Shown: positions 47,060 through 56,695 of the stretch, one piece after another
Position numbering within the stretch: position 1 is the stretch's first letter
Layout: every line of letters begins with the position of its first letter
Assembly (NCBI RefSeq): GCF_036850765.1
Contig: NC_089490.1
Coordinates: 389,002,558-389,066,557, forward strand
Length of the DNA stretch: 64,000 nucleotides
Direction of reading: 5' to 3'
Source of the DNA: Saccopteryx bilineata
Taxonomy: Eukaryota; Chordata; Mammalia; Chiroptera; Emballonuridae
Notes under the pieces: generated by a model
The model's input: the letters and a program-made list of their open reading frames with translations, nothing else
What the model was told of the DNA's origin: nothing
Database searches by the model: none
Made by a program: the position numbers and the translations under genes

Positions 47060-47985
47060 TTTTAGAGAACAGGCTGAGCAAGGCTGAGCATGGAGTCAGT
47101 CAGTTAGGAAGCCACTGCGAAAGTTCTGGGAGGATGCAGCAGGTGGAGGTAGAAAGAAATGGATACTTTGCAGAGATACTTAGGATCTAAGAGTCCACAG
47201 GACTTGAGATGAATTGGATACTGGAATCACGGCAAGGAAACCATCAGAGATGACTGCTAAGGTTCTTGTTCTTCTTGTTCAACCAGAAGTTGGTGAGATA
47301 GTCTCTGAGTTGGGAATCTTAAAGAAGGACTAGTCTAGAGGAATAAGCTCTTCAGTTCAGTTTTGGAATGGTGAATTTAGCATGCTCCTGCAGCATCCCA
47401 GTGGAAATGTGGAATAGATAGGTCTAGAGCAGTGGTTCTCAACCTTTCTAATGCTGTGACCCCGCAATACAGTTCCTCATGTTGTGGTGACCCCAAACCA
47501 AAAAATAATTTTGGTGGCTACTTCATAACTGTAATTTTGCTACAGTTATGATTCGGAATGTATTGTAAATACCTGATATGCATTATGTATTTTCCGATGG
47601 CTTTAGGTGACCCCGCCGGGGTCGCAACCCACAGGTTGAGAACTGCTGGTCTAGAGCAAGAGGAGAGGGATAGAATGGAGATGAAACTTGAGAGTCATTG
47701 GTGTGTAGGCACTATTGGAAGCCTAAATGGGCCTGAATGGGATTGTCTTCAGAGAGAACATAGACCGAGAGCAGTTTGGGGGAGGAGGGAGAGGCGACTA
47801 AGACCAAGCTTTGAGTGACATCAATATTTAAAGCCAGGTGAGGAAGAAGTCAAGAATGGAGACTGAGAGAGAGAGTGGCCAGAGGTGTAAGAACCAAAGC
47901 CAGGATAGCGTGGTGTGGATGGTCACAGAAGCCAATAAAAGGACAATTTTAGGGAGAGAGTATCAACTACTGCTGAGAGATTGAG
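47060..47985 (+). repeat. Ancient mammalian repeat, unnamed, split by SPIN-like element
   Basis: GATGAATTGGATACTGGAAT, TTCAGTTCAGTTTTGGAATGGTG, CCCAGTGGAAATGTGGAATAG, then after the insertion TTGAGTGACATCAATATTTAAAGCC and TATCAACTACTGCTGAGAG. This fits the same old long repeat as at 31.5 kb. It shows no usable frame. Confidence 0.5.
47430..47648 (-). mobile_element. SPIN-like non-autonomous hAT element
   Basis: 219 bp with inverted ends CAGTGGTTCTCAACC and GGTTGAGAACTGCTG and a perfect 8-bp TSD GTCTAGAG (47,422-47,429 and 47,649-47,656). Internal pieces GGGGTCGCAACCCACAGG, CCGATGGCTTTAGG, ATAACTGTAATTTTGC and TCCTCATGTTGTGGTG agree with my memory of the SPIN_NA consensus read in reverse. SPIN elements are known for patchy horizontal transfer among tetrapods, including bats. 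Confidence 0.88.
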
Positions 47986-48027
47986 AATAGGAATTAAAAC
48001 AAAACAAAATAAAACAAATCAAAAAGG

Positions 48028-48615
48028 ACTGTTGCTTAATCTCACTAATAATAATAAAAATACAAATTAAAGCAATAAGCTATCACTGTTCAACCACCAG
48101 ATGGTTAAGATTTTCAAGGTGGTGTGACCTGTGGTGGCGCAGTGGGATAAAGCGTCGACCTGGAACGCTGAGGTCTCCTGTTCGATACCCTGGGCTTGCC
48201 TGGTCAAGGCACATATGGGAGTTGATGCTTCTTGCTCCTCCCCTTTCTCTCTCTCCTCTCTGAAAATTGAATAAATAAAATCTAAAAAAAAAAAAAAAGA
48301 TTTTCAAGATGAATAATATCTAGTGTGGGCAAAGATGGGGGAAGGGTTAGTGTCACATTGTTGATAGAAATGTAATGGCACTAACTTTTCGGTTGTCTTG
48401 ACAGCCATCTACCAAAATATAAACTACATACACTCTTTGACCCAACAATTTTTCTTCTAGGTGTCTATCCTAGGGAAATACTCAAGTGCAAGAGGTTGCA
48501 ATTACAATACTGTTCACTGCAGCACTGCTTGTAAAACTAGGAAACTGCTAATAAATGTCCTTTAGTAGAAAGAAAAAATGGCACATACCATTGAATACTG
48601 GGCAGTTTGAAAGAG
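48028..48615 (+). mobile_element. Old L1/HAL1 ORF2 3' fragment, split by a SINE
   Basis: CAAATTAAAGCAATAAGCTATCAC before the SINE, then ACTCTTTGACCCAACAATTTTTCTTC, GGTTGCAATTACAATACTGTTCAC and ATACCATTGAATACTGGGCAG after it. This is L1 ORF2 end order, plus strand, and badly decayed. Confidence 0.7.
48119..48296 (+). mobile_element. Bat SINE, type B, well preserved
   Basis: GTGTGACCTGTGGTGGCGC start and CTGTTCGATACCC B-box region, with an A-tail. The TSD AAGATTTTCAAG lies at 48,107-48,118 and 48,297-48,308, inside the old L1. Confidence 0.94.
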
Positions 48616-48874
48616 GCAGAGACTGTCCCTCCACCACCTTTTTCAGAGATTCAGCCTTTTTCTCTTTCTTTCCATCTTTCACCATTCTCTTACTATCTAC
48701 TGGTTCTATCTAATCTTCGCCAAGGCTTAGTCTCCCTGTTACTGAACACAGAAAAACCTTCAAAATTCCCCAAAGTGAATTTGTAAAGGCAAATTTAGAT
48801 AGAGCACAGTAGAAGGTAGTAATTGAAATAATTTTGGACCCAGAGTTAGAACCCTAACTTTAAAAATTACACCT

Positions 48875-49228
48875 TGGCCCTGGCTGGTGGCTCAGTAGAT
48901 AGAGCATTGGCTGGGTGTATAGACATCCTGGGTTCAATTCCCAGTCAGGGCACACAGGAGAAGTGGCCATCTGCTTCTCTCCCCCTGTCTCTCCCTCTCC
49001 CCTCTCTCTTCCTCTCCTCAGCCAGTGGCTCAATTGGTTTGAGTGTGGCCCCAGGCACTGAAGATAGCTTTGTTGGGCCAAGCACTTCAGCCTTAGGTGC
49101 TAAAAATAGCTTGATACTCTGAGCATTGGCCCTAGATAGAGTTGCTGGGTAGCTCCCAGCCAGGGTGCATGCAGGAGAATGCCTCATTGTCTCCCTTCTT
49201 CTCATCTAAAATAAATAAATTAAAAAAA
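48875..49228 (+). mobile_element. Ves-type SINE, older type A relative
   Basis: GGCCCTGGCTGGTGGCTCAG start, GGTTCAATTCC B box, CT-rich middle and the AGCCAGTGGCTCAATTGG body variant. A-rich end. Confidence 0.88.
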
Positions 49229-49815
49229 ATCATACCACAAAGGTAGCTTCCTCTTCGCTCTTTCAAAAGTCAAAAGGGCACTGGAGAGGTCTTGATGACT
49301 TCTAGGATGGCATTCTCCCAGTGTGGACTTCCCCATAATCTGCCTAGGTCACAGGGCAAGCCTGCACTCAACCAGTTGAGGCCCAGATCAATGTCATCGT
49401 CCAACCTCTGGCTTCTCACTGCATTTCTCTCAAACTCCCTTCTCTTCCCTACAGGCACTTAACAAACAAGACTGCTTTGGGGACATAAAAGGGCTTGTGT
49501 GCATGTTTAATAACGATGGCAGTGATGGCAGCTTTTATGGGGGCCATAGGGGACGCGGGGTCCAGCACCTGTGCAGGGACCTGAACTGGTTCCTCCCCAC
49601 ACACCCTCCTCTCAACAATTTCTTAATCTTAAAACTGACTTTCCCAGAAGGGTGTCCTTTAATTTTGTCTGTATTGTTAGATTAAAAATAATAATAATAA
49701 TTATAAGATAGCTTTATAAAAAATAGCATACAATTATTTAAAATGGAGCTCTATTAAACTTGTATAAATAAATATTATAATAAACTTATAAAGAAAGGTT
49801 TTTTTCCATGTTGGG
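49229..49815. other. Unique noncoding DNA
   Basis: No repeat or gene recognised. Short frames at 49.27-49.69 kb have no known similarity. Confidence 0.45.
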
Positions 49816-49831
49816 GTGGAGCAGTTTTTCT

Positions 49832-50238
49832 TTATTTTTTTTTTATTTTTATTTTTTTTGTATTTTTCTGAAGCTGGAAATGGGGAGAGACAGTCAGACA
49901 GACTCCCACATGCACCCGACTGGGATCCACCCGGCACGCCCACCAGGGGCAACGCTCTGCCCACCAGGGGGCGATGCTCTGCCCCTCTGGGGCGTCGCTC
50001 TGTTGCAACTAGAGCCACTCTAGTGCCTGGGGCAGAGGTCAAGGAGCCATCCCCAGTGCCTGGGCCATCTTTGCTCCAATGGAGCCTTGGCTGCGGGAGG
50101 GGAAGAGAGAGACAGAGAGGAAGGAGGGGGGGTGGAGAAGCAAATGGGCGCTTCTCCTATGTGCCCTGGCCGGGAATCGAACCAAGGTCCCCCGCACGCC
50201 AGGCTGACGCTCTACGGCTGAGCCAACCGGCCAGGGCC
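49832..50238 (-). mobile_element. Bat SINE, type A, subfamily with internal duplication
   Basis: TSD TGGAGCAGTTTTTCT (15 bp, perfect) at 49,817-49,831 and 50,239-50,253. A block of about 22 bp is duplicated in tandem: GCCCACCAGGGGCAACGCTC at 49,938 and GCCCACCAGGGGGCGATGCT at 49,959. The same duplication occurs at 61.37 kb, so it marks a subfamily. The intact CTCF-like core is at 49,961-49,973. Confidence 0.95.
49961..49973 (+). promoter_or_regulatory. CTCF-like core motif inside SINE
   Basis: Exact CCACCAGGGGGCG in the second of two tandem units. The first unit (49,940-49,952) is a partial match, so this copy carries a near-double site. Confidence 0.55.
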
Positions 50239-50569
50239 TGGAGCAGTTTTTCTAACAGCTTCCTCTGCCTTTGTCTTTTTTGTCTTTTAGAGCCGAGTTC
50301 TTTCCTTTTTTTCTTTTTAGTTTACTGAATGACAGCTACATATAGTTTAGGAGTATTTGTTCTCTTACCATATATACAAATACCTACATTGTTTGAAAGA
50401 CTTTGGAGTTAGGACCCATGAATATGGTGAGGGGTAAGAGCCCAGCAAATGGTCACAAAATGCTGACTAAGAATAGCGTTGCATGTATTTGGAAATGAAG
50501 CTATCTTATTCCATTTGTCCTAAGTTGCCTTTTTCTCCATTTACTGCTGGGTTTTTATCATCTCTATTA

Positions 50570-51072
50570 ATGTCCTATTGCTGCATTGCAAATTATCACA
50601 AATTTAGTGGCTTAGGCAACACCCATTTGTGATCTGGAAGTTTCCATGGGTTGGGAGTATGCATGGCTTATGGTCCTCTGCGCAGGGTGTCTCTCACAAG
50701 GCTAAATACAGGTAGTAGCCAGGGCTGGGGTCTCATCTGAGGCTCAGGGTCCTCCTTCCAAGCTTGCAGGCTGTTGGCAGAATTCATTCCTTTGCAGTTT
50801 GCTTCTTCAAGGACAGCAGGATCTTCTCTGATCTCACAAAAGGCCTAAGCCTGCTTAAAGGGTTCTCTTGCTTAGGTTAGGCCCATCCAGGAGAATCTTT
50901 TCATTAACTCAGAGTCAACTGATTAGACACTTGAAGTACATCTGCAAAATTCCCTGAGCTTTGCCATATAATGTAACCCATCAAAGGGCTGAGAGCCATC
51001 AAATTCACATGTCCCATCCACACTCAAGGGGATGGAAGAATACAAGAATCATTAGAATTCTGCCTATTGCAT
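50570..51072 (+). mobile_element. MLT1-type solo LTR (ERVL-MaLR)
   Basis: TGTCCTATTGCTGCATTGCAAATTATCAC, AATTTAGTGGCTTAGGCAACAC, GAGTCAACTGATTAG, TTGCCATATAATGTAACC, and GAATTCTGCCTATTGCA follow MLT1 LTR order. No internal retroviral genes are attached. This is an old, inactive LTR. Confidence 0.8.
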
Positions 51073-51099
51073 CATATTTTTATACAGTCATCATAGACA

Positions 51100-51385
51100 A
51101 ATGAGAAAATACAAGTAAGTAAAAATAAAAATACATTAAAGAACTGGAGATACTACTATCTACAGATAACCTCTCTTAGCATGTTGATTTAACCTTCTAC
51201 ACTTTCCCCATATGAATGCTTTAAAAATAGGATTGTGGCATAGATACTATTCTGCTACTGACTTTTGTCCTTCTTCTAACAATGTGCAGTATGTCTTTCT
51301 ATATTCACAAATAAATATCTATGTCATCCACTTCAAGGCTGTAGTACACTCCATTTTATGAAGCTACTGTAATTTATTTAGGCAG
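51100..51385 (-). mobile_element. Old L1 3' UTR fragment, probable
   Basis: CACTTCAAGGCTGTAGTACACTCCATTTTATGAAGCTACTGTAATTTATTTAGGCAGCCC resembles L1M 3' sequence in reverse ('ggctgcatagtattccatt...taatttatttaaccagtccc'). Confidence 0.55.
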
Positions 51386-51519
51386 CCCATTATTGGGGAG
51401 GGGGGTGTTAAATAAATCTTTCATATTTGAACGATTTTAGATTTATAGAAAAATATTGACTATAGTACAGAGAGTTCCCATATACTTCACACCCAACTAA
51501 ATAATAGTCCCCTATTATT

Positions 51520-51900
51520 TTATTTATTTATTTATTTATTTATTTTAGCGAGAGAGACAGAGACAGAGAGAAGGACAGATAGGGACAAACAGGCAGGAAG
51601 GGAGAGAGATGAGAAGCATTAACTCTTCATTGTGGCACCTTAGTTGTTCATTGATTGCTTTCTCATATGTGCCTTGACTGTGGGTCTCCAGCAGAGCGAG
51701 TGACCCCTTGCTAAAGCCAGCAACTTTGGGCTCCTGCCAGTAACCTTAGGCTTCAAGCCAGCGACCTTTAAGCTCAAGCTAGTGACCATGGGGTCATGTC
51801 GATGATCCCATGCTCAAGCCAGCGACCTCAGGGTTTCAAACCTGGGTCCTCTGTGTCCCAGTCTGATGCTCTATCCACTGTGCCACTGCCTGGTCAGGCC
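51520..51900 (-). mobile_element. Bat SINE, type C, full length
   Basis: Reverse copy ending GCCACTGCCTGGTCAGGCC. The TSD ATAGT(T)CCCCTATTATT lies at about 51,504-51,519 and just after 51,900. An ATTT run (51,520-51,546) marks the tail. The body has an extra 'cagcgacct' unit. Confidence 0.93.
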
Positions 51901-51988
51901 ATAGTTCCCCTATTATTATCATCTTAACTTAGGACGGTACATATACAACCAGTGAAGGTACATTGATACATTACTATTAGAATTACTA

Positions 51989-52067
51989 TACTGCTCATAA
52001 AATTTAGGGGATATTTTATCACTTCATATTCATTTTGAAATATCCCCTAATTTTTGTGAGCACTGTA
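51989..52067. mobile_element. 79-bp palindromic MITE, Tc1/mariner-like
   Basis: The left arm TACTGCTCATAAAATTTAGG continues GGATATTTT. The right arm, read in reverse complement, starts TACAGTGCTCACAAAAATTA and continues GGGGATATTT. The arms are about 28 bp and nearly identical, around a central spacer of about 23 bp. TA dinucleotides flank both ends. It sits in the L1M 3' UTR. Confidence 0.7.
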
Positions 52068-52261
52068 TTAATAAAGTTCACACTTTATTCAAATTTCCTT
52101 GTTTTTTTACGTAATGTCTTTTTTTTTTAGGACCCCATCCAGTATAAATACATTACATTTAGTTGTCATGTCCACTAAGGCTCCTCCTCTTAGCTGTGAC
52201 AGTTTTGTAGACTATCCTAGTTTTTGACGACCTTGACAGTTTTAAGGAATACTAGTCAGGT

Positions 52262-52617
52262 ATTGTGTTTGTTTGTTTGTTTGTTTGTTTACAGAGACAG
52301 ACAGTGAGTCAGAGAGAGGGATAGACAGGGACAGACAGACAGGAACAAAGAGATGAGAAGCATCAATCATTAGTTTTTCATTGTGCGTTGCAACACCTTA
52401 GTTGTTCATTGATTGCTTTCTCATATGTGCCTTGACCGCGGGCCTTCAGCAGACCGAGTAACCCTTTGCTGGAGCCAGCAACCTTGGGTCCAAGCTGGTG
52501 AGCTTTTTGCTCAAACCAGATGAGCCCGCACTCAAGCTGGAGACCTCGGGGTCTCGAACCTGGGTCTTCTGCATCCCAGTCTGATGCTCCATCCACTGCG
52601 CCACCGCCTGGTCAGGC
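52262..52617 (-). mobile_element. Bat SINE, type C, full length
   Basis: Ends GCCACCGCCTGGTCAGGC. The TSD ACTAGTCAGGT lies at 52,251-52,261 and 52,618-52,628. A GTTT run (52,267-52,290) marks the tail. Confidence 0.95.
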
Positions 52618-53339
52618 ACTAGTCAGGTTTTTGTAGAATGCCTCTCAGCTGGGAGTTGTCCAATGTTTTCCATGATTAGACTGGGATTATGTTTGGGGGA
52701 GGAAGACCTCAGAAATAAAATGCCATTTTCATCTCATCATATCAAGGGGACATACTATCAACATGACATCACTATTGATGTTGACCTTGATCACCTGGCT
52801 GGGGCAGTGTCTGTCATGTTTCTCTTCTGCAAAGTTCCTCTCTTTCTTTTCCCTTTTCCATACTGTCTTCCTTTGAATAAAGTTACTACGTGAAGCCCAC
52901 ACTTCAGGAGTGGGGAGTAATGCACCCCTTCCTTGAGGGCAGAATATCTACATAAACTATTTGAAATTTTTCTGCTTGGGAGATTTGTTTCTTCTCCACT
53001 TATTAATTTATTCAAACAATATCAGTGTAGATTTGTGGATAATTATTTTATACTTTGAGTTATAATCCAGGACTACTTTATTTTGTTCCTCAGATTGTTC
53101 CACTGTTAGCCCTTGGGGACACTTTGATTTGGCTCCTGCCTCCCTTTGACACACTCCTATTGTTTGTTTCCTTCAGCGCTTCCTTACTTTCTGGCACTGA
53201 GATGCTACAAACTTATCTTGTGTGTTTACTGCCCCAGTTCAAGAACTAGGAGTTGGCTAAATTTTGATGCCCGAAACCGATCCAGTTGTTTTGTTTACTA
53301 TTTCTTTTCTTTTCTTTTCTTTCCTTTTCTTCTCTTTTC

Positions 53340-53682
53340 TTGTATTTGATTTTATTTTATGAGAGAAGGAGATATAGTGAGGCAGACTCTTACATGCACC
53401 TGACCAGGATCTAACAGGCAACCCTGTCTGGGGCCGATGCTCAATTACTGAGCTGTTTTTAGCACATGAGGCTGATGCGCTCCAACAGAGCTATTCTCAA
53501 TGCCTAGGGCCATGCTCAAACCAATCAAGCCACTGGCTGTGGGAGGGGAAGAAGGAGAGAAGGGGGAGAGGGACGGAGGATAAGTAGATGGTCAGTTCTC
53601 CTGTGTGCCCTGACTGGGGATTGAACACATGATGTTCATATGCCTGGCCAATGCTCTATCCGTTGAGCCATCGGCCAGGGCC
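53340..53682 (-). mobile_element. Ves-type SINE, older type A relative
   Basis: Ends GAGCCATCGGCCAGGGCC with AATCAAGCCACTGGCTGTGGG in the body. This matches the older variant at 3.2 and 48.9 kb. Strongly diverged. A CTTTT repeat precedes the tail (53,303-53,340). Confidence 0.85.
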
Positions 53683-54131
53683 ATTTATTTACTCTTTCTA
53701 AACAACACTTCAATGAACAACCTTATGAATATATGAATGGATATATTTATCTGATGATTTCATTAGAGTTATAAGAAGGCAGAAGCTGGAACTTGACAAG
53801 ACAAGGCCAATAAAAGGGTTTAGACCAAACTCTCTCTGTCTAACCACTTTGGAAAATAGTTTGGCAGTTTCTATAAAGTTAAAAATATACTTTCCATATG
53901 ACTGGCAATTCTAGTGCTAGATATTTATCCAAGAGAAATAAAATGATGTCCACCAAAACATCAGTACCAAATGTTCATAGCAGCTTTATTTATAAAAGCC
54001 TAAAACTGGGGCCATCCGAATGTCCACCAACACGTGAAAGTATAAACAGTGGTAGAGCCAAACCAATGGGATACTACTCAGCAACAAAAAGAAATGAACT
54101 ATTGATATGTGTAAAACATAGAAGCATCTCA

Positions 54132-54446
54132 TCAATTCCTGGCCAAGGCACACAGGAGAAGCACCCATATGCTTCTCCACCCTTCCTCCTCTTCTTTCTC
54201 TCTACCTCTCTCTTCCCTTCCCACAGCCAAGGCTCCATTGGAGCAAAGTTCACCTGTGCACTGAGGATGGCTCCATTTCTTCCATCTCAGGTGCTAGAAT
54301 GGCTCCAGCTGCAATGGAGCAATGCCCTAGATGGGCAGAGCATCGCCCCCTGGTGGGCTTGCCGGGTGGGTCCTGATCAGACACATATAGGAGTCTGTCT
54401 CTGCCTCCACGCTTCTCACTTCAGAAAAATACAAAAATAAAAAAAT
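54132..54446 (+). mobile_element. Bat SINE, type A, 5'-truncated
   Basis: It begins inside the head (TCCTGGCCAAGGCAC), so the A box and B box are missing. CT-rich part, body and A-rich tail follow. The perfect TSD CATAGAAGCATCTCA lies at 54,117-54,131 and 54,447-54,461. Confidence 0.95.
54344..54356 (-). promoter_or_regulatory. CTCF-like core motif inside SINE
   Basis: CGCCCCCTGGTGG, the exact reverse complement of CCACCAGGGGGCG. It is the only intact core in this set that points the opposite way. Confidence 0.55.
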
Positions 54447-54589
54447 CATAGAAGCATCTCAAAAATATGCTGAGTGTAAATTTTAAGAGGATCCTTAGCA
54501 GCATGGGAGAGTGGGGCATCTGTAAATGACTACCCCTGCTGCCAGTCAAACAGTTATCAAATTTGAGGCATTTATGAAATATAAGCTCA

Positions 54590-54900
54590 TTTGTTCCTTC
54601 ATGAACCTTTGTTGAAGTCCTTCAATGAGTCAGATGCTGTTTTAGTCACTGGAGATAAATAAAGCAGGAGCAAGACAGTCCCTGCTATCATGGGACTTAC
54701 TTTCTATGACAGTTACATCCTGTCACTTCCCCAGGAGGTGACTGCTTTGAAGGAAGACAAGGAAGGGGAAGACGGGGGATCAGGGCTTCTCTGAGGAGGC
54801 AATGTGAGCACAGCCCTTCGTACCCCAGGCTGGAGAAGCCAGGGGCATGCTGGCTACCGGGTGAATTCCTAGCAGGGCAGTTTCCAGGTCCAAGAGTATA
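54590..54900 (+). repeat. Ancient mammalian repeat, unnamed
   Basis: AATGAGTCAGATGCTGTTTTAG, CAAGACAGTCCCTGCTATCATGGGACTTAC, TTCTCTGAGGAGGCAATGTGAG show the order of the same old repeat as at 31.5 kb (5' part). Confidence 0.5.
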
Positions 54901-54967
54901 AACAGTTTAAGACTTTTGACAAATACTGGTAAATGATTCTCCAGAAAGTGTCTTAGACTGCCTTCTT

Positions 54968-55002
54968 TAATTTTTTTTTAATTATTCATTTTAGAGAGAT
55001 AA

Positions 55003-55037
<35 letters not shown>

Positions 55038-55527
55038 CATCGATTTGTTGTTCCACTTATTTATGCATTACTGGTTGATTCTTCTAAGTGCCTCAACCAG
55101 GGATCAAACCCACAACGTTGGCATATGAGGACAACCCTCTAACCGGGGGTAGTCAATGTTTTTATACCTACCGCCCACTTTTGTATCTCTGTTAGCAGTA
55201 AAATTTTCTAACCGCCCACTGGCTCCATAGTAATGGTGATTTATAAAGTAGGGAAGTAACTTTGTTTTATAAAATTTATAAAGCAGAGTTATAGCAAGTT
55301 AAAGCATATCATAACAATTACTTACCAAGTACTTTATGTCAGATTTTCACTAAGTTTGGCAGAATAAATCTTTATAAAACAACTTACTATAGTTAAATCT
55401 ATCTTTTTTATTTATACTTTGGTTGCTCTGCTACCGCCCACCATGAAAGCTGGATCGCCTACCAGTGGGCAGTAGGGACCAGGTTGACTACCACTGATCT
55501 AACCAACTTAGCTACCTGGCCAGGGTC
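54968..55527 (-). mobile_element. Classical Ves SINE (type D), split by a hAT element
   Basis: The reverse copy reads (GA)n, GAAGCATCGATTTGTTGTTCCACTTATTTATGCATTACTGGTTGATTC, GCCTCAACCAGGGATCAAACCC, then after the hAT insertion CCAACTTAGCTACCTGGCCAGGG. This is the classical short Ves of yangochiropteran bats. The B box is GGTTTGATCCC in reverse. Confidence 0.85.
55145..55496 (-). mobile_element. Non-autonomous hAT element, 352 bp, copy 1
   Basis: The right end GGTTGACTACCACTG and the decayed left end GGGGGTAGTCAATG form inverted repeats of CAGTGGTAGTCAACC type. TSD CTCTAACC / ATCTAACC (55,137-55,144 and 55,497-55,504), with one mismatch. No coding sequence. It lies inside the Ves SINE. Copy 2 at 56.3 kb is the same element inverted. 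Confidence 0.9.
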
Positions 55528-55541
55528 CCTAGGTTGCCTTT

Positions 55542-55734
55542 CTTTTAGTTTTTTATTTTTATTTTTCTGAAGTTAGAAGTGGGGAGGCAGTCAGACAGAC
55601 TCCCACATGCGCCCAACTGGGATCCATGAGGTATGTCCACCAGGGGGCGATGCTCTGCCTATTTGGGTTGTTGCTCTGTTGCGGCTGGAGCCATTCTACT
55701 GCCTGAGGCGGAGGCCATGGAGCTATTCTCAGCG
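55542..55734 (-). mobile_element. Bat SINE, type A, 5'-truncated tail half
   Basis: Only the 3' half remains, from the tail complement to CTCAGCG. The perfect TSD CCTAGGTTGCCTTT lies at 55,528-55,541 and 55,735-55,748, so truncation happened at insertion. CTCF-like core at 55,637-55,649. Confidence 0.95.
55637..55649 (+). promoter_or_regulatory. CTCF-like core motif inside SINE
   Basis: Exact CCACCAGGGGGCG, kept in a fragment that lacks the pol III promoter entirely. Confidence 0.55.
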
Positions 55735-55954
55735 CCTAGGTTGCCTTTTTAAAGAAAGGGGTGAAATGCTACATGTTTTAAGAGTGCTCCAGAGAGTTTT
55801 AAAAGTGTATGTGTGAATGTATGTGTCTGTATGTGTATATAGTGGGCAATGCCTCCTTTTCCAAAGGTTATCTCAGAAGGGACAGTTCAAATACATTTCC
55901 CATTCATGTCAAACCTAAGATTTTAGGACCCAAACATCCTAGTAGTTGCAATAC

Positions 55955-56085
55955 CAGTCAGAAAGACCTGTATTTACCGTATATCCCAGCTATACCACAC
56001 ATCAGTTCTTGTGTGACTTTGAACAACAAGCCTCAGTTTTCTCATCTGTAAAATGGGGCTTCTAATAATGCTTAACTCAAAGGTT
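55955..56085 (+). mobile_element. MIR SINE fragment
   Basis: CTCAGTTTTCTCATCTGTAAAATGGGGCTTCTAATAATGC is a clear MIR core. Confidence 0.8.
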
Positions 56086-56334
56086 AGACATCGCAGGGGT
56101 GGGCAGAAGTAGGTTTGAATTCAACCACATCAGGAGGCAGTGGAGCTAACCCAGCAGATCACTGAAATTCAGGTTTGTTTACTGATTTTCAAAGACTACA
56201 AGAATATGCAAATAATGAAGGTCAGCAATTTGAGCACTTACAAAATTATACCTAAGTGCACTGTGCCATTGTGATGTTCTTTTGAGTTAATAAAGTTATT
56301 GTAATAATCATAGCCTGCATGTCTTCCTCTATAT

Positions 56335-56687
56335 CAGTGGTAGTCAACCTGGTCCCTACCGCCCACTAGTGAGCGTTCCAGCTTTCATGGTGGGTGGTAG
56401 CGGAGCAGCCAAAGTATAAATAGAAAAGATAGATTTAACTATAGTAAGTTGTTTTATAAAGATTTATTCTGCCAAACTTAGCAAAAATCCGACATAAAGT
56501 ACTTGGTAAGTAATTATTATTATATGCTTTAACTTACTGTAACTCTGCTTTATACATTTTATAAAGTAAAGTTCCTTCCCTACTTTATAAATCATCATTA
56601 CTGTGGAACCGGTGGGCGGTTAGAAAATTTTACTACTAACAGAGATACAAAAGTGGGCGGTAGGTATAAAAAGGTTGACTACCCCTG
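56335..56687 (+). mobile_element. Non-autonomous hAT element, 353 bp, copy 2
   Basis: Ends CAGTGGTAGTCAACCTGG and AAGGTTGACTACCCCTG. Perfect 8-bp TSD CTCTATAT at 56,327-56,334 and 56,688-56,695. It has the same family and length as copy 1, in the opposite direction 839 bp away. No open reading frame. Confidence 0.95.
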
Positions 56688-56695
56688 CTCTATAT

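Larger units (their letters stand above)
51412..53310 (-). mobile_element. Old L1MC/L1MD 3' UTR, reverse, split by SINEs
   Basis: GTCATGTCCACTAAGGCTCC, TTTTTGACGACCTTGACAG, CATGATTAGACTGGGATTATG, CATCATATCAAGGGGACATAC, CACTTCAGGAGTGGGGAGTAATG, and TTACTTTCTGGCACTGAGATGC follow the long 3' UTR of L1M elements in reverse. Two type C SINEs and a small palindromic MITE are nested in it. Confidence 0.82.
53750..54490 (+). mobile_element. Old L1 ORF2 3' fragment, split by a SINE
   Basis: ACCACTTTGGAAAATAGTTTGGC, AGAGAAATAAAATGATGTCC, GTTCATAGCAGCTTTATTTAT, AACAGTGGTAGAGCC, ATACTACTCAGCAACAAAAAG in ORF2 C-terminal order. The 180-codon frame running from it into the SINE is a chance fusion. Confidence 0.82.

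Noticed and set aside
50570..51072. Intact endogenous retrovirus
   Set aside because: Only an old MLT1-type LTR is visible. No internal genes are attached.
53898..54440. 180-codon plus-strand frame
   Set aside because: A chance in-frame join of old L1 ORF2 sequence to a truncated SINE, across the SINE's TSD.
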